A stretch of DNA of 64,000 nt, from the NCBI GenBank assembly GCA_015680685.1, contig MNCI01005936.1:1031998-1095997 (forward strand), in the 5' to 3' direction. Within the stretch, counting starts at the first letter, position 1; every line of letters starts with the position of its first letter. Below are positions 1 to 10,973 of this stretch, one piece after another. The DNA comes from Gnetum montanum (lineage: Eukaryota; Streptophyta; Gnetopsida; Gnetales; Gnetaceae). The translations under genes were made by a program, and so were the position numbers. The notes beneath the pieces are model-generated. The model made no database searches, was not told the origin of the DNA, and saw only the letters and a list, made by a program, of their open reading frames with translations.

Positions 1-650
1 CACTTTTTCCTGAACCTAGTTTATGAGTAGTAAATCACAGGTTTAGGTTCACATCCTTGTCACCAATAACAGGGGGTAGAGAATTTTCATGTTGAGAACC
101 TTCAAAGGAAAGATCCTCATTATCATCTTGATTTAGTAGGAATAAGGGATTAGTGTAATGTTTCTCCTTTGTAGCCTCATGGAGTTTCTCCTTACATTGA
201 TCTCGCTTGCATTATGTTTCAATAGGATAGTAGTTCCTAGTATAATAAACATTCACAACGTATTCTTTGTCAAGATTTGCAATGCCCAACTTTTTAAGAG
301 TTTCAAATAGCATCCCAAGTACAAATATATTATGGGGAAAGAAAATATTTCCCTCCATATCATGCCATCATAGTTGTTAATCCTGATCTAAAATGAAGGT
401 AAAGTTTGGCACATACTCATTTGGATGAGTATATATCACTTTGCACTCCTATGATACTAGCAGTTTAACATCCTCGTGCTTGTGAGAAGAAGATATTTTG
501 TAATATAAAATAAAATGTTAGTATGCTTTTATAATTGTATGTATAGTAGGAATGATGTTGACCTTGAAGTTCATATAATGATATTAATAATATTCACTAA
601 TCTTAGATAGCACATGTTTCAACAAACAAAGTCCCCAACAACAACAACAA
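1..650 (-). other. AT-rich internal region of a truncated LTR element, unassigned
   Basis: No ORF or recognisable protein motif is visible. The stretch lies on the internal side of the LTR at 651-1567. Read on the minus strand, the bases next to that LTR (about 631-650) begin TTGTTGTTGTTGGGGAC, a decayed version of the tRNA-Asp-type primer-binding site seen beside the sister LTRs at 40,876, 43,495 and 45,175. By position it should be the start of the element's leader or gag; the rest of the element lies outside the window. Expected gag motifs were not found. Confidence 0.35.
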
Positions 651-1567
651 TGATAAGTGGTGAGGTAACCCTACGCCCAACCATATGAATCATAAACGTT
701 CATGCACGATCTAGTCAAATTCTGTGAACTTTGTAATTTCCAGTACACTAATCTTCTAGGAAGTGAATCTTGCCTTTAGGTTAATTGTTATCTTCCCAGT
801 TACAGTTGTGATGTACACTAGTATGATTAAGTGTAATTGAGGCATCTGATTTTTATCATTTTTTTATTTTTATGGTTTTGGTGCTTAAAGAGAAATAAAG
901 TAGTTGGACTAACTAATTTAAATTAGCTAATTCACTAGTGTCTAACTAGTTCTAACATAAGCATCCAGTCCCACTTTTTGTACACATCCTAAACCCATGT
1001 ATCTGTTGTTGGGCAACTAAGCACTATGCTACTAGGTGTACCAAGCAATAATGGTATTGGGATTACCAAGTGAATACATGTTACGCTTGAAGTGGTCATA
1101 CTTATGTGTTTAATTTATCTGTCTTAATCACTTCATTAACTTAATTACTAGAAACATTAAATAAATAATTGAAAACATTAAATGCATGGATAAAATATCT
1201 AATCTATCCATAATGCTACAAGGTTTATCAAAAAGATTATCTTTATTGCCACACACACTATTTTGTTCAGGTACAACAATGCTTAAATAAAGATTCATAC
1301 ACTCAACGACTCCTACTATAGGCACTTGGGAGAAAAATTCTAACTTTTAAATGGAAAAACTACAAGAGCTTCACTACAACTACAATCTCTATTGCCATAA
1401 ATCCAACTAGTAGGTGTGTGTATTGTTAGTTGAAAACTGACATTGCGTCGATGGGGCCTCATTGATGTAAGATATGATGTGTTGACTGGGCCTCGTTGAC
1501 AAGGCATAGTTGATGAGGCCATGTCGATGAGGCCTAGTCGATGCAACCAACCCAACACGACTCATCA
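651..1567 (-). repeat. 5' LTR of a minus-strand LTR retrotransposon (element II/V family)
   Basis: The left end TGATAAGTGGTGAGGTA matches the start of the LTRs at 20,373 (TGATGAGTGGCGAGGTA) and 40,876. The interior shares the stretch around 1030-1100 (CTAGGTGTACCAAG, ACCAAGTGAATACATG) with the LTR at 43,495. The right end CACGACTCATCA corresponds to the TTCATCA ends of the sister LTRs. A primer-binding-site-like sequence lies left of it and no polypurine tract right of it, so this is the 5' LTR of an element whose body runs left out of the window. The U3 side (1441-1545) has several copies of a GTYGAYGRGGCC motif not seen in the sister LTRs. Confidence 0.65.
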
Positions 1568-2660
1568 CCATCTTATTATATTTGCTAGACATGATTATGA
1601 AACTTGTTCCTAGAATAGATGTTATGCTTTGATGAAATTTAGGGAACATCATTAAAACCTCATGAACATGAGCTTCTATTTGGTATGCATGATTATCCTC
1701 TACATCGGATAAAGAGAGTGAAGTGAACCTAATCCTATGGTGCTCATGTATGCACTTATGAAAAACTTTCTTGCCACAAAACCTTGAACTTTCCATTATA
1801 ACCAAATTAATAGAAGATTAGTAATATTTTCTCATTGCATACATGGAAGTAGAATTGATGTAATAGGTAATATTATAGGATTTGGCTTGCCTTAGTAGTA
1901 GTTAACTAGGTATCCCATCTTGCATGGAACTAGGAAGTTAAAGCTATTATTATTATTAGGCAATTTAGTTAGTAGGACTACTTGGAATAGGAAGGTACTA
2001 TTGAGGTGTCATCAATTAGGGTTGATAAGCATCTACCTATGATTTTTAAAAGTAGGGATAGATAGGAAGTACCATTTTTTATTACACTAAAGTGAGAAGA
2101 TTCCATGAATTAGTACTCCCAAATATTTGGAGCTTATCATTGTTAGTACTACTACATGGTCTACAAATATGAACCTCTAGGATAGTACAAATGGATAGGG
2201 AACCAAGTCCCCATTGTTTTTCTTTGAATAAATTTGGGATTCAAAGGCACACTAGATTATGTCATCTCATTAATCATGTAAGCCATGACTAGATAGCATT
2301 ATAAGTCATGAGGATTTGCACAATACTCATAGGGACCCTCATTACTAGAGGATGATGAAGCCTTGTTTGGATTTCTATGAATGTTCTTAGAATGAGAGAT
2401 CTTGCCTTTACCCTTGCATTCATACCTCTTTCAATGTTCATGTGGTGTAATTACTTTGGTTTTAGCTTCAACTAGCTTACCCTTAACATCCTTTAGAATA
2501 GTGGTCATCTTTTCATCCATCATGTTCCAAACCTAATCCACTCTATAATCTAAGTTTGTTAAAGCCTTGTTTGAATAGACTTGATTTTGCTCTAGGACCT
2601 TAACTACAATGAGAGGTTAGGAAGTACTTTCAATGTTTTTAGTCTTTCTTCTGTGTAAAA
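1568..2660 (-). pseudogene. Degraded gag of the element II/V family
   Basis: Minus-strand translation near 2520 gives WNMMDEKMTTILKDVKGK, which parallels MWDLVDEKFSTTLK in the gag of element V (near 46,990-47,020). This marks it as gag C-terminal coding sequence of the same family. It is followed by a Lys/Ser-rich stretch (near 2340-2440) and, at 1568-1805, by an open segment with FTSLSLSDVEDNHAYQ. The minus-strand ORF covering 1407-1805 crosses the LTR boundary at 1567, so its end is chimeric. No zinc knuckle is seen and several stops interrupt the region. The LTR at 651-1567 appears to be inserted beside or into this older remnant. Confidence 0.45.
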
Positions 2661-2676
2661 TTAAAATTGTAGTATT

Positions 2677-3717
2677 TGAGGATCAAGAACTTAGAAGGGG
2701 GGTTGAATAAATTTCCTAATTAAAAAAACCAAGACAGTTAAACCACACACCAATTTTTACATGGTTCCCCAACTTGGGTACTTTCACACTTGAAGAGTAG
2801 AATCCTTGCATACCTCCAAACTTTGTTCCTTAGAAAATGTGGTTTAGAGGACACCACAACCTTTACAAAGTTTTAAGCTCCACACAAAGTGTTTTCTAAT
2901 TGGATAAACACTTAATCCCACAAGGTTCCAAGAAGCTCAAAAATGTGGTTTCAAGGATTCCACAACATTTATAAAATGTGAGCTCCACACTAGAGTGTTT
3001 CATCATTGTGAATATACTCAACCGCTCAAGGTCCTAACAAGCTCAACAAAGATGCCTTCTCGTAAAAAGAAAATCAATTCTATAGGGCTTACAAGAGAGA
3101 AAGTAATTAAGAAAAGAATGTAACTGAATTTACAAATTTCTTACAATAAAGCTCTTAATATAAGTACAAGATACAAATGATAAATACATTGAGGAACAAA
3201 GAAAATTCACTTGATGAGGACAATGATTGATATTCAATGAACATTAATTTTTCATTTTCCAAGAATTCCACTTTGTCTTATATCCCTTAAGTTTCCAAAA
3301 ATTCCTCAGATTTCGTGCAATAGTGAGAAAATGGCTAATTAAAACATCCCAATTAAGGCTAAGATGTCGATATGCAAAAATCACTAATTCTTGTGAGATG
3401 TCTATCTAAAGAGTGAGACATCTACCATGATATGTCTTGCTTGAGACATCTCTACAAAGATTGAGACATCTACTGCTAATTTGAGACATCTAACCTACAA
3501 ATCTACTTTGATCTTTGGAGCATTTTTCTAACATTTTGACATCTTAGTAGTCCTCATTTGTATCCTAGCCCTCATTTTGTCATATCAGCTCTCGTTTTGT
3601 TATCTTGACTCTTATTTAATCATCTTGTCACCTGTTCCTTCTTAGCTCTCCAAGACTATAACCAAATTTCTACATTTTTCATTTTCTCTAAGGTTTTGAC
3701 ATATCAAAAGATCAGCA
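2677..3717 (-). repeat. LTR of a Ty1/copia-type element, minus strand
   Basis: Read on the minus strand, the LTR begins TGCTGATC at 3717 and ends CTTGATCCTCA at 2677. Just inside its 3' end is CAACCCCCCTTCTAAG, a signature common near the 3' end of plant Tork/SIRE-type copia LTRs. The bases just outside the other end (3718-3735) read CACCAAAAAGGGGAAGAT on the minus strand, a good polypurine tract, so this is a 3' LTR and the body should lie to the right. Length is about 1.04 kb. No matching 5' LTR was found, and the internal region to the right is not recognisable as copia pol. Confidence 0.6.
3395..3491. repeat. GAGACATCT repeat cluster inside the copia LTR
   Basis: GAGACATCT occurs at 3415, 3443, 3463 and 3483, the last three exactly 20 bp apart, and a related GAGATGTCT lies at 3395. 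Read in LTR orientation, the cluster lies about 230-320 bp from the LTR 5' end, where promoter or enhancer repeats commonly sit. Its function is not known. Confidence 0.6.
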
Positions 3718-5466
3718 ATCTTCCCCTTTTTGGTGATGTCCAAAACTTAAGAAAATGGATTAATATAATTTATAATATGATACGATTAAGCAATTAAAGG
3801 CACACATATTTGTAAAGATATATCTAACTAAGGATGATGTAGAGATGAATAGCTATTAAAAAGTATACATTCTTTAGAATTGGTTTCAAAGGGCTAGAAT
3901 GTAATATGCCCATTTGTATAAAAAATAGTACATAACCAATAAACATAAAGAGACATAATTAAAGCCTTGTGAATATATAATATTATCATTTAGGATCAAA
4001 GTTTGAGCATTGCAAATTAGTTATCCCATCTTTAAAATAATAAGCTCTGAGAATTGAAGATCAATTATCCTGTCTTTGAAATAATAAGTCATGAATAGCT
4101 CATTACAATATCTCATGAATAACACATTCTTCTCCTTTTTGGACATCATCAAAAAGATATCATAGGTATGTTGCATTATCAAAGAGAGAGAATCAACACA
4201 TTTTTTCTTTAAAAAGTTAAAACAACAAAATCTAAGTAAAACAACAAAATCTAAGTAAAACAAAAATTATGCACAATCAATCATATCCTTAACATAGTTC
4301 TCATAAAGAAAATATATATATAGTCATGTTAGTCTCAAAAATAAATCCATCTTAAGGTAAAAGATCCAAAAAGTAACTTGAAAAACTAAGCTCATACTGT
4401 TACCTTATATACTTTACCAAGTTCAATATGAATATTCCTCTTTTTTGCTCATTTGTTGTTGTGGATGCTGAACTGGGAAGTCTTATTACTGGAGTTTCTT
4501 TTGATGAGTGTCTCCAAAGAGTCCCCCTATGCTAGTGGCTCAAAAGATGATAATTGTTAATGAGGTACATGCTCCCCTTAAGTATATGCTAATTTCTCCC
4601 CAACTTCAAGCTTTAGTTGTAGGAAGAGTGGCATTCTCCCCTTGAGACTTTTAGGATCAGCTTATGGAGATGCAATCCTAGTATTTCTTGAAAACATAGG
4701 ATGGAACGAACAAAAATTTTGGCTTAAAAATATATCTACATAAGAATTTTAAGATCAAGTGTGCAGACTAAGATCTTCCATTAGAGATGTAATTTAATAG
4801 TAAAACCATGAAACAACCAATTTTAATGTAGATGGAAAAGATCAATAGTTTTCTCCTAGAAAGGAACCCTTTTTATATGAAGAAGGAAATTGTGATTAAA
4901 CATTAATAGTCTTCAACTTTTATAATGCATCTATTTCTTGAATGTTCTTTAATGGGTTATCTTGCCTTTATAGGTGTGCATTCTTGAAACCCATCAGATT
5001 ATGCATCATAATAAATTTTAATTTCATACCAAGATCAAGCATGGAGACGTTTTGAAACCAAATTCTCCCATTACTAATATAAAAGATATTTTTGAAAATT
5101 TTCAGCATAGATATTAGCACAATAATTTTCCTTTAGATGTTTAACAAAAAGCTACTTGAATAACAATCAAGGTTCATGAAACCACTACATACTAGTTAAG
5201 GGTCCAAAACTTGATTTATCAATATTGATAAAAAATCATTCAACCATTTGAAGCTTCAATTATATAGCCCAACAAATAATACATGCATAATATCTTCATC
5301 ATATGAGCTGGATCACAAGGTATACATATGTTCTAATGATTCAAACTTATTGAACCCTATCTTATGAGTTCTTGTACCTTAATCCTTCCTTGAGACAATT
5401 ATTATCCATTAAAATTTTAATGGTCATATACTTTGAGGTAGCTCATTGAAAGAAATATTCAAGTAG
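3718..5466. other. AT-rich stretch, nothing firmly recognised
   Basis: The first bases form the polypurine tract of the adjacent copia LTR. Further CTCCCC and CCTTTTTGG runs near 4130 and 4570-4640 resemble the pyrimidine-rich spacer seen downstream of copia pol on the opposite strand, so this may be a decayed 3' internal region. The longest minus ORF (4021-4263, 80 aa) is Phe/Leu/Ile-rich with no recognisable family and is probably chance in AT-rich DNA. No RT, integrase or RNase H motif was found. Confidence 0.3.
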
Positions 5467-6310
5467 AGATGGAGAAGGAAAAGGTTGTATGGAATACATC
5501 TGTGGTAGAAGCACAAATATATGCATATGCCAAAGCCATAACTACCTTAGAGGAAGAAAATAAGAAACTTGTTGTAGATACTACAAGGTTGATAGACATT
5601 AAAAAGCAAAAAAAAAATTCTTGAAGAAAGCATTTATCAATTACGAGAACAATTGATCAGAGTCAAACAAGATATAAATAAGTTGGCTAGAGAAAACTGA
5701 ATCTTATCAATGGAAGAAGTTCATGTCATTCAAAAAAAAAAAAAAAAAGAAACTAGCAACTGAGATCAATGCATGGAAAAGCAAGACCAAGAAGTATGAA
5801 AGGATCAAAGAACACTTCAAAGATCAAGTGAGTACGTATAAGCAAATCAATGAAAAAGAAATATAGATTGCCAAGGCCAAGATCAGTTCAATCACAACAT
5901 AAACACCTAATTGGCAATCAATTCTAGATAGCCTAGCCCATGTCCACCAAGTTGAAGTAAAGAACTAAGACCTTCAGATTGAAGATCTCAGAAAGTAGAT
6001 GGGTTAGCAAACATTCAATATGCTAATCTAGCCATGTTAACAACAAGTAAACTAAGAAACAAGATGGAGCAATAGGTAGCTACTGTATATGCACTATATG
6101 GGAAGGAGTTTGTAGATAGGAAAGGTCCTCAATAGAAACTGCATGGTGCAAACTTTGACCAAGGCCAGAAAGATGTAGCAACAAACCAAGCCCTCCAAAT
6201 GGCTAATTACCAAGAATTGAGAAAGGTAGCGAGGGCATTTGAAGAAGAGAAAAGGTAGTTCATAGCTTGGTACATGAAAGCTAACAAGATGTTTCCACAA
6301 TGAAATTTGT
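5467..6310 (+). pseudogene. 3' part of the coiled-coil ORF2 of the element II/V family
   Basis: The sequence runs parallel to the ORF2 end of element V (about 51,510-52,390). Shared pieces include a Lys/Glu-rich opening, a stretch around a leucine and ACTAGGTTGATAGA-like DNA, the DSLAHVHQ-type motif near 5925-5955, and NYQELRKVA near 6210. Heptad-like spacing of Leu, Ile and Val among Lys/Glu suggests a coiled coil. Homopolymer A runs at 5610 and 5730 and in-frame stops break the frame. Similarity to element V fades after about 6310, where the element is cut off and no LTR follows. Protein function is unknown. This is a third independent copy of ORF2 in the window, besides elements II and V. 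Confidence 0.65.
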
Positions 6311-7812
6311 ATTTAGAATAGTTCAATTAAGAGTTTGAAACACTACTAAATTTTAATGTGTGTGCATTGTGTGAGAAGTTTCATGGTAAGCCTTTTTATA
6401 GGTGATTATAAAATCATAGGTTTTGTCTCATGAATTTAAAAGTTGTGATATTAAATTCTTTGTTAACATTTTTATTAATGTACTTTATCATTCTTCGATT
6501 ATTGCTCACTACAAAATTTTTTTCTTGAATGGATTTCTTAACAAAATTATCTTGATTGCATTCACAAAAGTCATATTTTTTTGTTGTTCTCAAGAATTAT
6601 ATTTTTGGTTATTTTTCTTGGAGTACAATAGCTACAAATGAATGACAAAGAATGAGACTTGTAGTAACAACATAACTCACCAATAAAGGTTTCAAATATA
6701 TTGTAGGGATTTAATTTTAAATCAAGGAGTAATAATATCTAATTTTGAATATATGTACTTTCTTAGGAAACTATAAATAGTTAGGAACTATTAAATCTCA
6801 TTTATTTATTTAGCAAATTCCAAGTATATACTTCAATATAGCAAAATCATTCATCATCTTTATTTTTCTTTACTCTATCAATATATGTTCTTGATTGAAA
6901 CTTATCAATAGTTGTATCAATCAAGTTATATTACCTTCAAATTAGTTACTCAATCATAAATTTACATTAGTTGTTGTATAACAAAATTTACATTTACCTT
7001 TTTAAGTTATTATATCAATAATAATAAAATTCATATTCAAAGGTCTAAAGAGTTATATCTACAAAATTGCATTACCATAACCATTCAATTTATTTAATTA
7101 ACAAAAATTACAAATAATATCTCAATTTGATTAGACCCACTCGCTGACAAGGTTTCTTTTTGTATATTTAATGGCTCACGAATAGGAACTATCATTTGGA
7201 GTGATGGTGAGGTGATTGTTTTTCATGTTGATGACCTAGGTGCACCTACTCAAAGAAATTAGGCTTTCACTTATCTACAAACCCTCTTGCTTGGGATGAG
7301 CCTTGTGGCTCATGATGATAATCTATTTGTTTATGCTCACAAACATATTTGTCAAAAATATTTATGTCATAAAGTTAGGAGTAAGGTAGCAACATACTTG
7401 CCGGTTACAATTATAAGGAGACCACACATACTATATAGGAGGAAAATTTTACAAAACCAATTAAATGCAATTAACTTCTTTATTAATATTCCTATTAATA
7501 TACCTTGTTATTATTAAGTCATTGTCTCACAAATTTTTTAAGAATCCTTCTCTTTAACAAAAGTATTTTGTATTAAAAAAAAAATGATCCTTTGGAATAA
7601 GATTTCATTAGTGAAATTTAGAGAATCCACTCTTTCATATCAAACATAGAAAACCATAAAATATGATTAATAAAGTAATAGGTTTCAAATAAAAATTTTT
7701 GTATATAATGATACAACTTACACATCTAATTTAAATATCAATGATTAGGCAAAACATGTTCAATATCTCTCAAATTATTATAAAACAAAGAAAAACAATT
7801 CTTTGAAATAAT
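6311..7812. other. AT-rich stretch, nothing recognised
   Basis: Short plus-strand ORFs (6423-6641 and 7287-7517) have no recognisable domain. The part from about 6650 to 7812 lies directly upstream of a primer-binding site at 7813, so some of it could be a decayed 5' LTR, but no TG...CA boundary pair can be fixed. Confidence 0.3.
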
Positions 7813-7824
7813 TGGTATCGGAGC
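7813..7824 (+). promoter_or_regulatory. Primer-binding site for initiator tRNA-Met
   Basis: TGGTATCGGAGC differs at one base from TGGTATCAGAGC, the usual plant retrotransposon site complementary to the 3' end of initiator tRNA-Met. It implies a plus-strand LTR element with its leader and gag to the right. Confidence 0.6.
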
Positions 7825-8440
7825 AAGGCAGACCTTGCAGAGTCAAAGGTGTCGACTCACAAAGCTTGCTGATTTGTGCAAGTAGATGGAACCAAGGGCG
7901 AGTGTGCCTGTGAGTGTTCCATGTTGGACATTCCCCACAAGAGTGGGATGAACTGCAGAGGCAGATACGGGAGCTGTTGGAGGGTTGCTACCTTCAACCT
8001 TTGTATACCCCTTATGGAGAGCCGTGTTCTCCAAAGCTACAGGCAAGGTGCTGGAGTACCTTGTGAAGTTCGACTTCGATTACTTTGATCAACTTGGTTA
8101 GGAGAACCAGGCAGCATGTTTGCTGAGTTGAACAAACTACTCGTTTTTGGTGAAGGACGGTAGTGAAAGGGATGCCACAACGGATTGTGGCGAGGAGTTG
8201 TTCGAACTCCTACTCAAAGGGGACTTTCGAGAAGGACGTTGAACTTCTCATCCGGTGGGTGGAGCCAATGCAAAGAGGCTGCAGATGGACTGATCTAGAT
8301 GCAGTGTATGTGCATCTGTTACCATTGGGTGCGATGCATGCGAGCCGTTACATTTGGAGACGTCCAGATCACATGCACATTTGCTATGGCGAGACAGGAG
8401 GTCTTGGTGCGGTGCCCGGATTTTTTTTTCTTTTTACCTA
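7825..8440 (+). pseudogene. Decayed retroelement leader/gag-like sequence
   Basis: Downstream of the tRNA-Met site is a stretch clearly richer in G+C than its surroundings. A start near 7885 opens MEPRASVPVSVP, and a frame shift leads into EWDELQRQIRELLEG (about 7945-7990), a helical start of the kind seen in gag proteins. A second frame gives KVLEYLVKFDFDYFDQLG near 8050-8090. Stops and frame changes prevent one reading frame. Position after a primer-binding site supports gag; no zinc knuckle or pol motif follows, and the sequence ends near a T-run at 8425. A captured host exon is the alternative. Confidence 0.35.
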
Positions 8441-8628
8441 AAGCTCACTAGCACTAGCAGCCATATATTTGGCTTAGTTTGTATATCTGTACAAATATTT
8501 ATCTTAAAAAGTTACCTTTAAAAACTTTACATGTCTAACTTCAAAATTACATTCTATCTAGATAGCAGCCCTCTCTCTGTGAACCTTCAGACACCCTCAA
8601 TTGTTTTGTTTATCAGAATCAGGTTCCT

Positions 8629-8738
8629 GGCATTAATTAGCAGAAAGTACATAAAAGAAGCAAACAATGTAACATTTAACCATGGCATTAATTAGCAGAA
8701 AGTACATAAAAGAAGCAAACAATGTAACATTTAATCAT
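8629..8738. repeat. Tandem duplication, 2 x 55 bp
   Basis: The unit beginning GGCATTAATTAGCAGAAAG at 8629 is repeated almost perfectly at 8684; one substitution is visible near the end (TTTAACCATG versus TTTAATCATG). The near-identity suggests a recent slippage or repair event. Confidence 0.9.
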
Positions 8739-9652
8739 GAACGGTAAAAAACATTTATGTATCAATGGTAAAAGATTAAAGTTAATAGAAAACCTTGAAC
8801 TGAGTAGAACATGCAACAGGATTGGATTTGAAACATACAATATGATGATGATTACTAGGGTGGCCCTGCAGTCCTAGTTGCAAGAAACACAATGGATTGC
8901 CAGTGTTTCAAAACACTGTTGCTTTGGGTGTTTACTGTTCCTGACATAGTGACATATTAATATATTTATCCTGGAAAACTAAAAGCTTTCCCATAGTTAT
9001 TAAATGAAAATTAAGGAGATTTCCAGATAAACCAAAATTTCTTTCATAATGTATGTGTTATATTGGTATTTCCTTTCCCATATGTCACTTTTGTTTCATT
9101 TTTGAGATGGAAATATTCAAAAATTCTTCTAAATTATTGCTTAGATTCTCTATTCGGTTTCTTTTCCAGAACCTTTTCCTTTGGCCGTTTTCTATCATAT
9201 TTTCTTTGCTGTCACGTTGCTGCCTTTCTCATTTCTGGTAACTATGCTTGCAGGTGGTCAAAGACAAGTGCTCAAAGACAAGATCAGTAACACAGATCTG
9301 TGTTATTTTTGAAAAGATTATGCTGAGGATCCTTATTACATTCACCTTAGCAGGGGCCATGGCATCAATGTTGCTTATCTGTGTACTTTCTGTCATCTTT
9401 CCTTCTTGGAAAACTACCTCACCCTGGTCATAATTCTGAGTCATGGCTACTTATCACATGGGTACGGGTGCCTCTGTGCCTCCAAAAATGTAGATCATCC
9501 ATGCATATTCCATATGGTCATCTTACTCATGCATACGTGTTTCCTTGGGTCGTGTCCACTGGCAAGCAGAAAATTATTTTGTTTGCATCAATTACCCTGC
9601 ATAAAATAATGGTACACAATCACAAAATCTAGAGGTTCAGTGTTCAAGTCGT
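8739..9652. other. Intergenic stretch, nothing recognised
   Basis: Several overlapping short ORFs lie on both strands between 9053 and 9632 (up to 83 aa). None shows a known domain and they contradict one another, as expected of chance ORFs. Confidence 0.4.
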
Positions 9653-10078
9653 TAATTTTACGGATTTCATATTTATTATTACTTATACACACTATGCATC
9701 CGTAATCTTACAGATTTCACATTCATTATCACTTATACACAGTGCATCCGTTTACAAATGTCCATCGGTTTATGGTTTGTCGTCTTGTTGCAAGCAAACT
9801 AGAATTTGTGGCGCATAAAAATTGGTCAGACCAGGATAAAACGTGGCTTGTGGTTTAACATGATCTTAAAAAATGGCCAAAAGAGTTGGCAGAAAACACG
9901 GGACTATTAGCATGAACTTGTGGTTGAAAAAAAATAAGGCCAAAAAGGTTGGCAGAAACCATGGAACTATTAACATGAACTTGTGGCTGAAAAAAAATAT
10001 GTCAAAAAAAGTTGGCAGAAAGTATGGGACCATTAACTAGAACTTGTGGTTGAGAAAAAATATATCTATTAACATGAA
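9653..10078 (+). repeat. Dispersed repeat with internal tandem monomers (copy 1)
   Basis: The stretch starting TAATTTTACGGATTTCATA recurs at 63,694 to the window end. It begins with a doublet of about 53 bp (ACGGATTTCATATTTATTATT then ACAGATTTCACATTCATTATC in related form at 9660 and 9712). It continues through a shared GTTGCAAGCAAACTAGAAT segment and ends in about four monomers of roughly 60 bp containing GTTGGCAGAAA and CATGAACTTGTGG. Copy 1 lies about 0.9 kb upstream of the P450 pseudogene start. Confidence 0.75.
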
Positions 10079-10086
10079 CTTAACCA

Positions 10087-10215
10087 ACAGGAATTCGTGC
10101 CCCGCGGGGAATCTCCCGCCCAAGCCGTTAAACCTTTCATGCAGACCGACCCACGCCCACGCTCCCTAAAAGACGCCCTACACGAACCAGCCAACCGTCC
10201 CCGCGAGCCCTTCCC
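10087..10215. other. Short GC- and CpG-rich island
   Basis: About 130 bp rich in C and CpG, including the palindrome CCCCGCGGGG near 10,100, sit inside strongly AT-rich DNA about 0.8 kb upstream of the P450 pseudogene. No ORF or RNA gene is recognised. It could be an old promoter-proximal element, a captured fragment, or a piece of the adjacent repeat. Confidence 0.5.
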
Positions 10216-10572
10216 TTTTACCTTTTCTCGCAGTTAGTTTTAAATAAAAAGTACGTAAGCTTCGTGATAAAAAAAAGGTTGCCCCATGAAAACAGAGGAC
10301 TTATAACTTGGCCTTGTGGTGTTAAAAAAATGCATATTAACACATAGAGGTAGTATAGAGTCTATAGCTTTTGATCATTTATTGGGATCAACTTACACAA
10401 TTTTGAAACCTCTCATTGATAGGTTTTGTCATTTATTACCATCATTAATCTTCTGCACTTTCACGTTTATTTATTAAAATGAAGAATTCTACCTTAAATT
10501 TTACTTCAATTCTATTCCACTACATCACTAAAGAATCCATGTTAATTTTTATTTAGATGGTGTATTTTTACT

Positions 10573-10760
10573 TGTGCTTTTCAATTGTTTTTCGATTGCG
10601 CATGCATCATTCCCTTCTTCATAATTTTTCGAAACCGTCGGCCACGTACATACTAAATGTGATAAATGTGCTTTTCAATTGTTTTTCGATTGCGCATGCA
10701 TCATTCCCTTCTTCATAATTTTTCGAAACCGTCGGCCACGTACATACTAAATGTGATAAA
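10573..10760. repeat. Tandem duplication, 2 x 94 bp, in the P450 upstream region
   Basis: The unit beginning TGTGCTTTTCAATTG at 10,573 is repeated at 10,667 with no difference seen by eye. Each unit carries GCGCATGCATC and GGCCACGTACATAC, so any sites in them are doubled. It ends about 210 bp before the P450 start codon. Confidence 0.92.
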
Positions 10761-10876
10761 TGTGCCAGATGATAACGTGTACAATGTCAACTTTATTGTG
10801 GTCTGACGAAACACTGCATTGCATGAAAAAGTTCTGATTGGATGTTGTGGCGAATTTGGGTTGTCCGACTGAAACA

Positions 10877-10923
10877 CACGTGTCCGCATCGATCCCAACA
10901 CGCAGACATCGGTATATTTAAAT
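10877..10923 (+). promoter_or_regulatory. Putative P450 core promoter: G-box and TATA box
   Basis: CACGTG at 10,877-10,882, within ACACGTGT, is a G-box of the type bound by bZIP and bHLH factors. TATATTTAAA at 10,914-10,923 is a plausible TATA box about 50 bp before the ATG at 10,974, which would leave a very short 5' leader. Survival of these motifs suggests the gene was functional until fairly recently; present activity is unknown. Confidence 0.5.
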
Positions 10924-10973
10924 TACCAATGCACAGCATGATTTTCTTCAGCGACAGAAAAACTGTTTGAAGC

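Noticed and set aside
3395-3491. Regularly spaced repeats resembling a CRISPR array
   Set aside because: Repeats are only 9 bp, few, inside a plant retrotransposon LTR, and no bacterial context exists.
7960-8005. Possible gypsy RT N-terminus (LRRQLKELLE-like helix)
   Set aside because: A short helix resembles RT fingers, but position just after a primer site and lack of any following RT motif favour gag.
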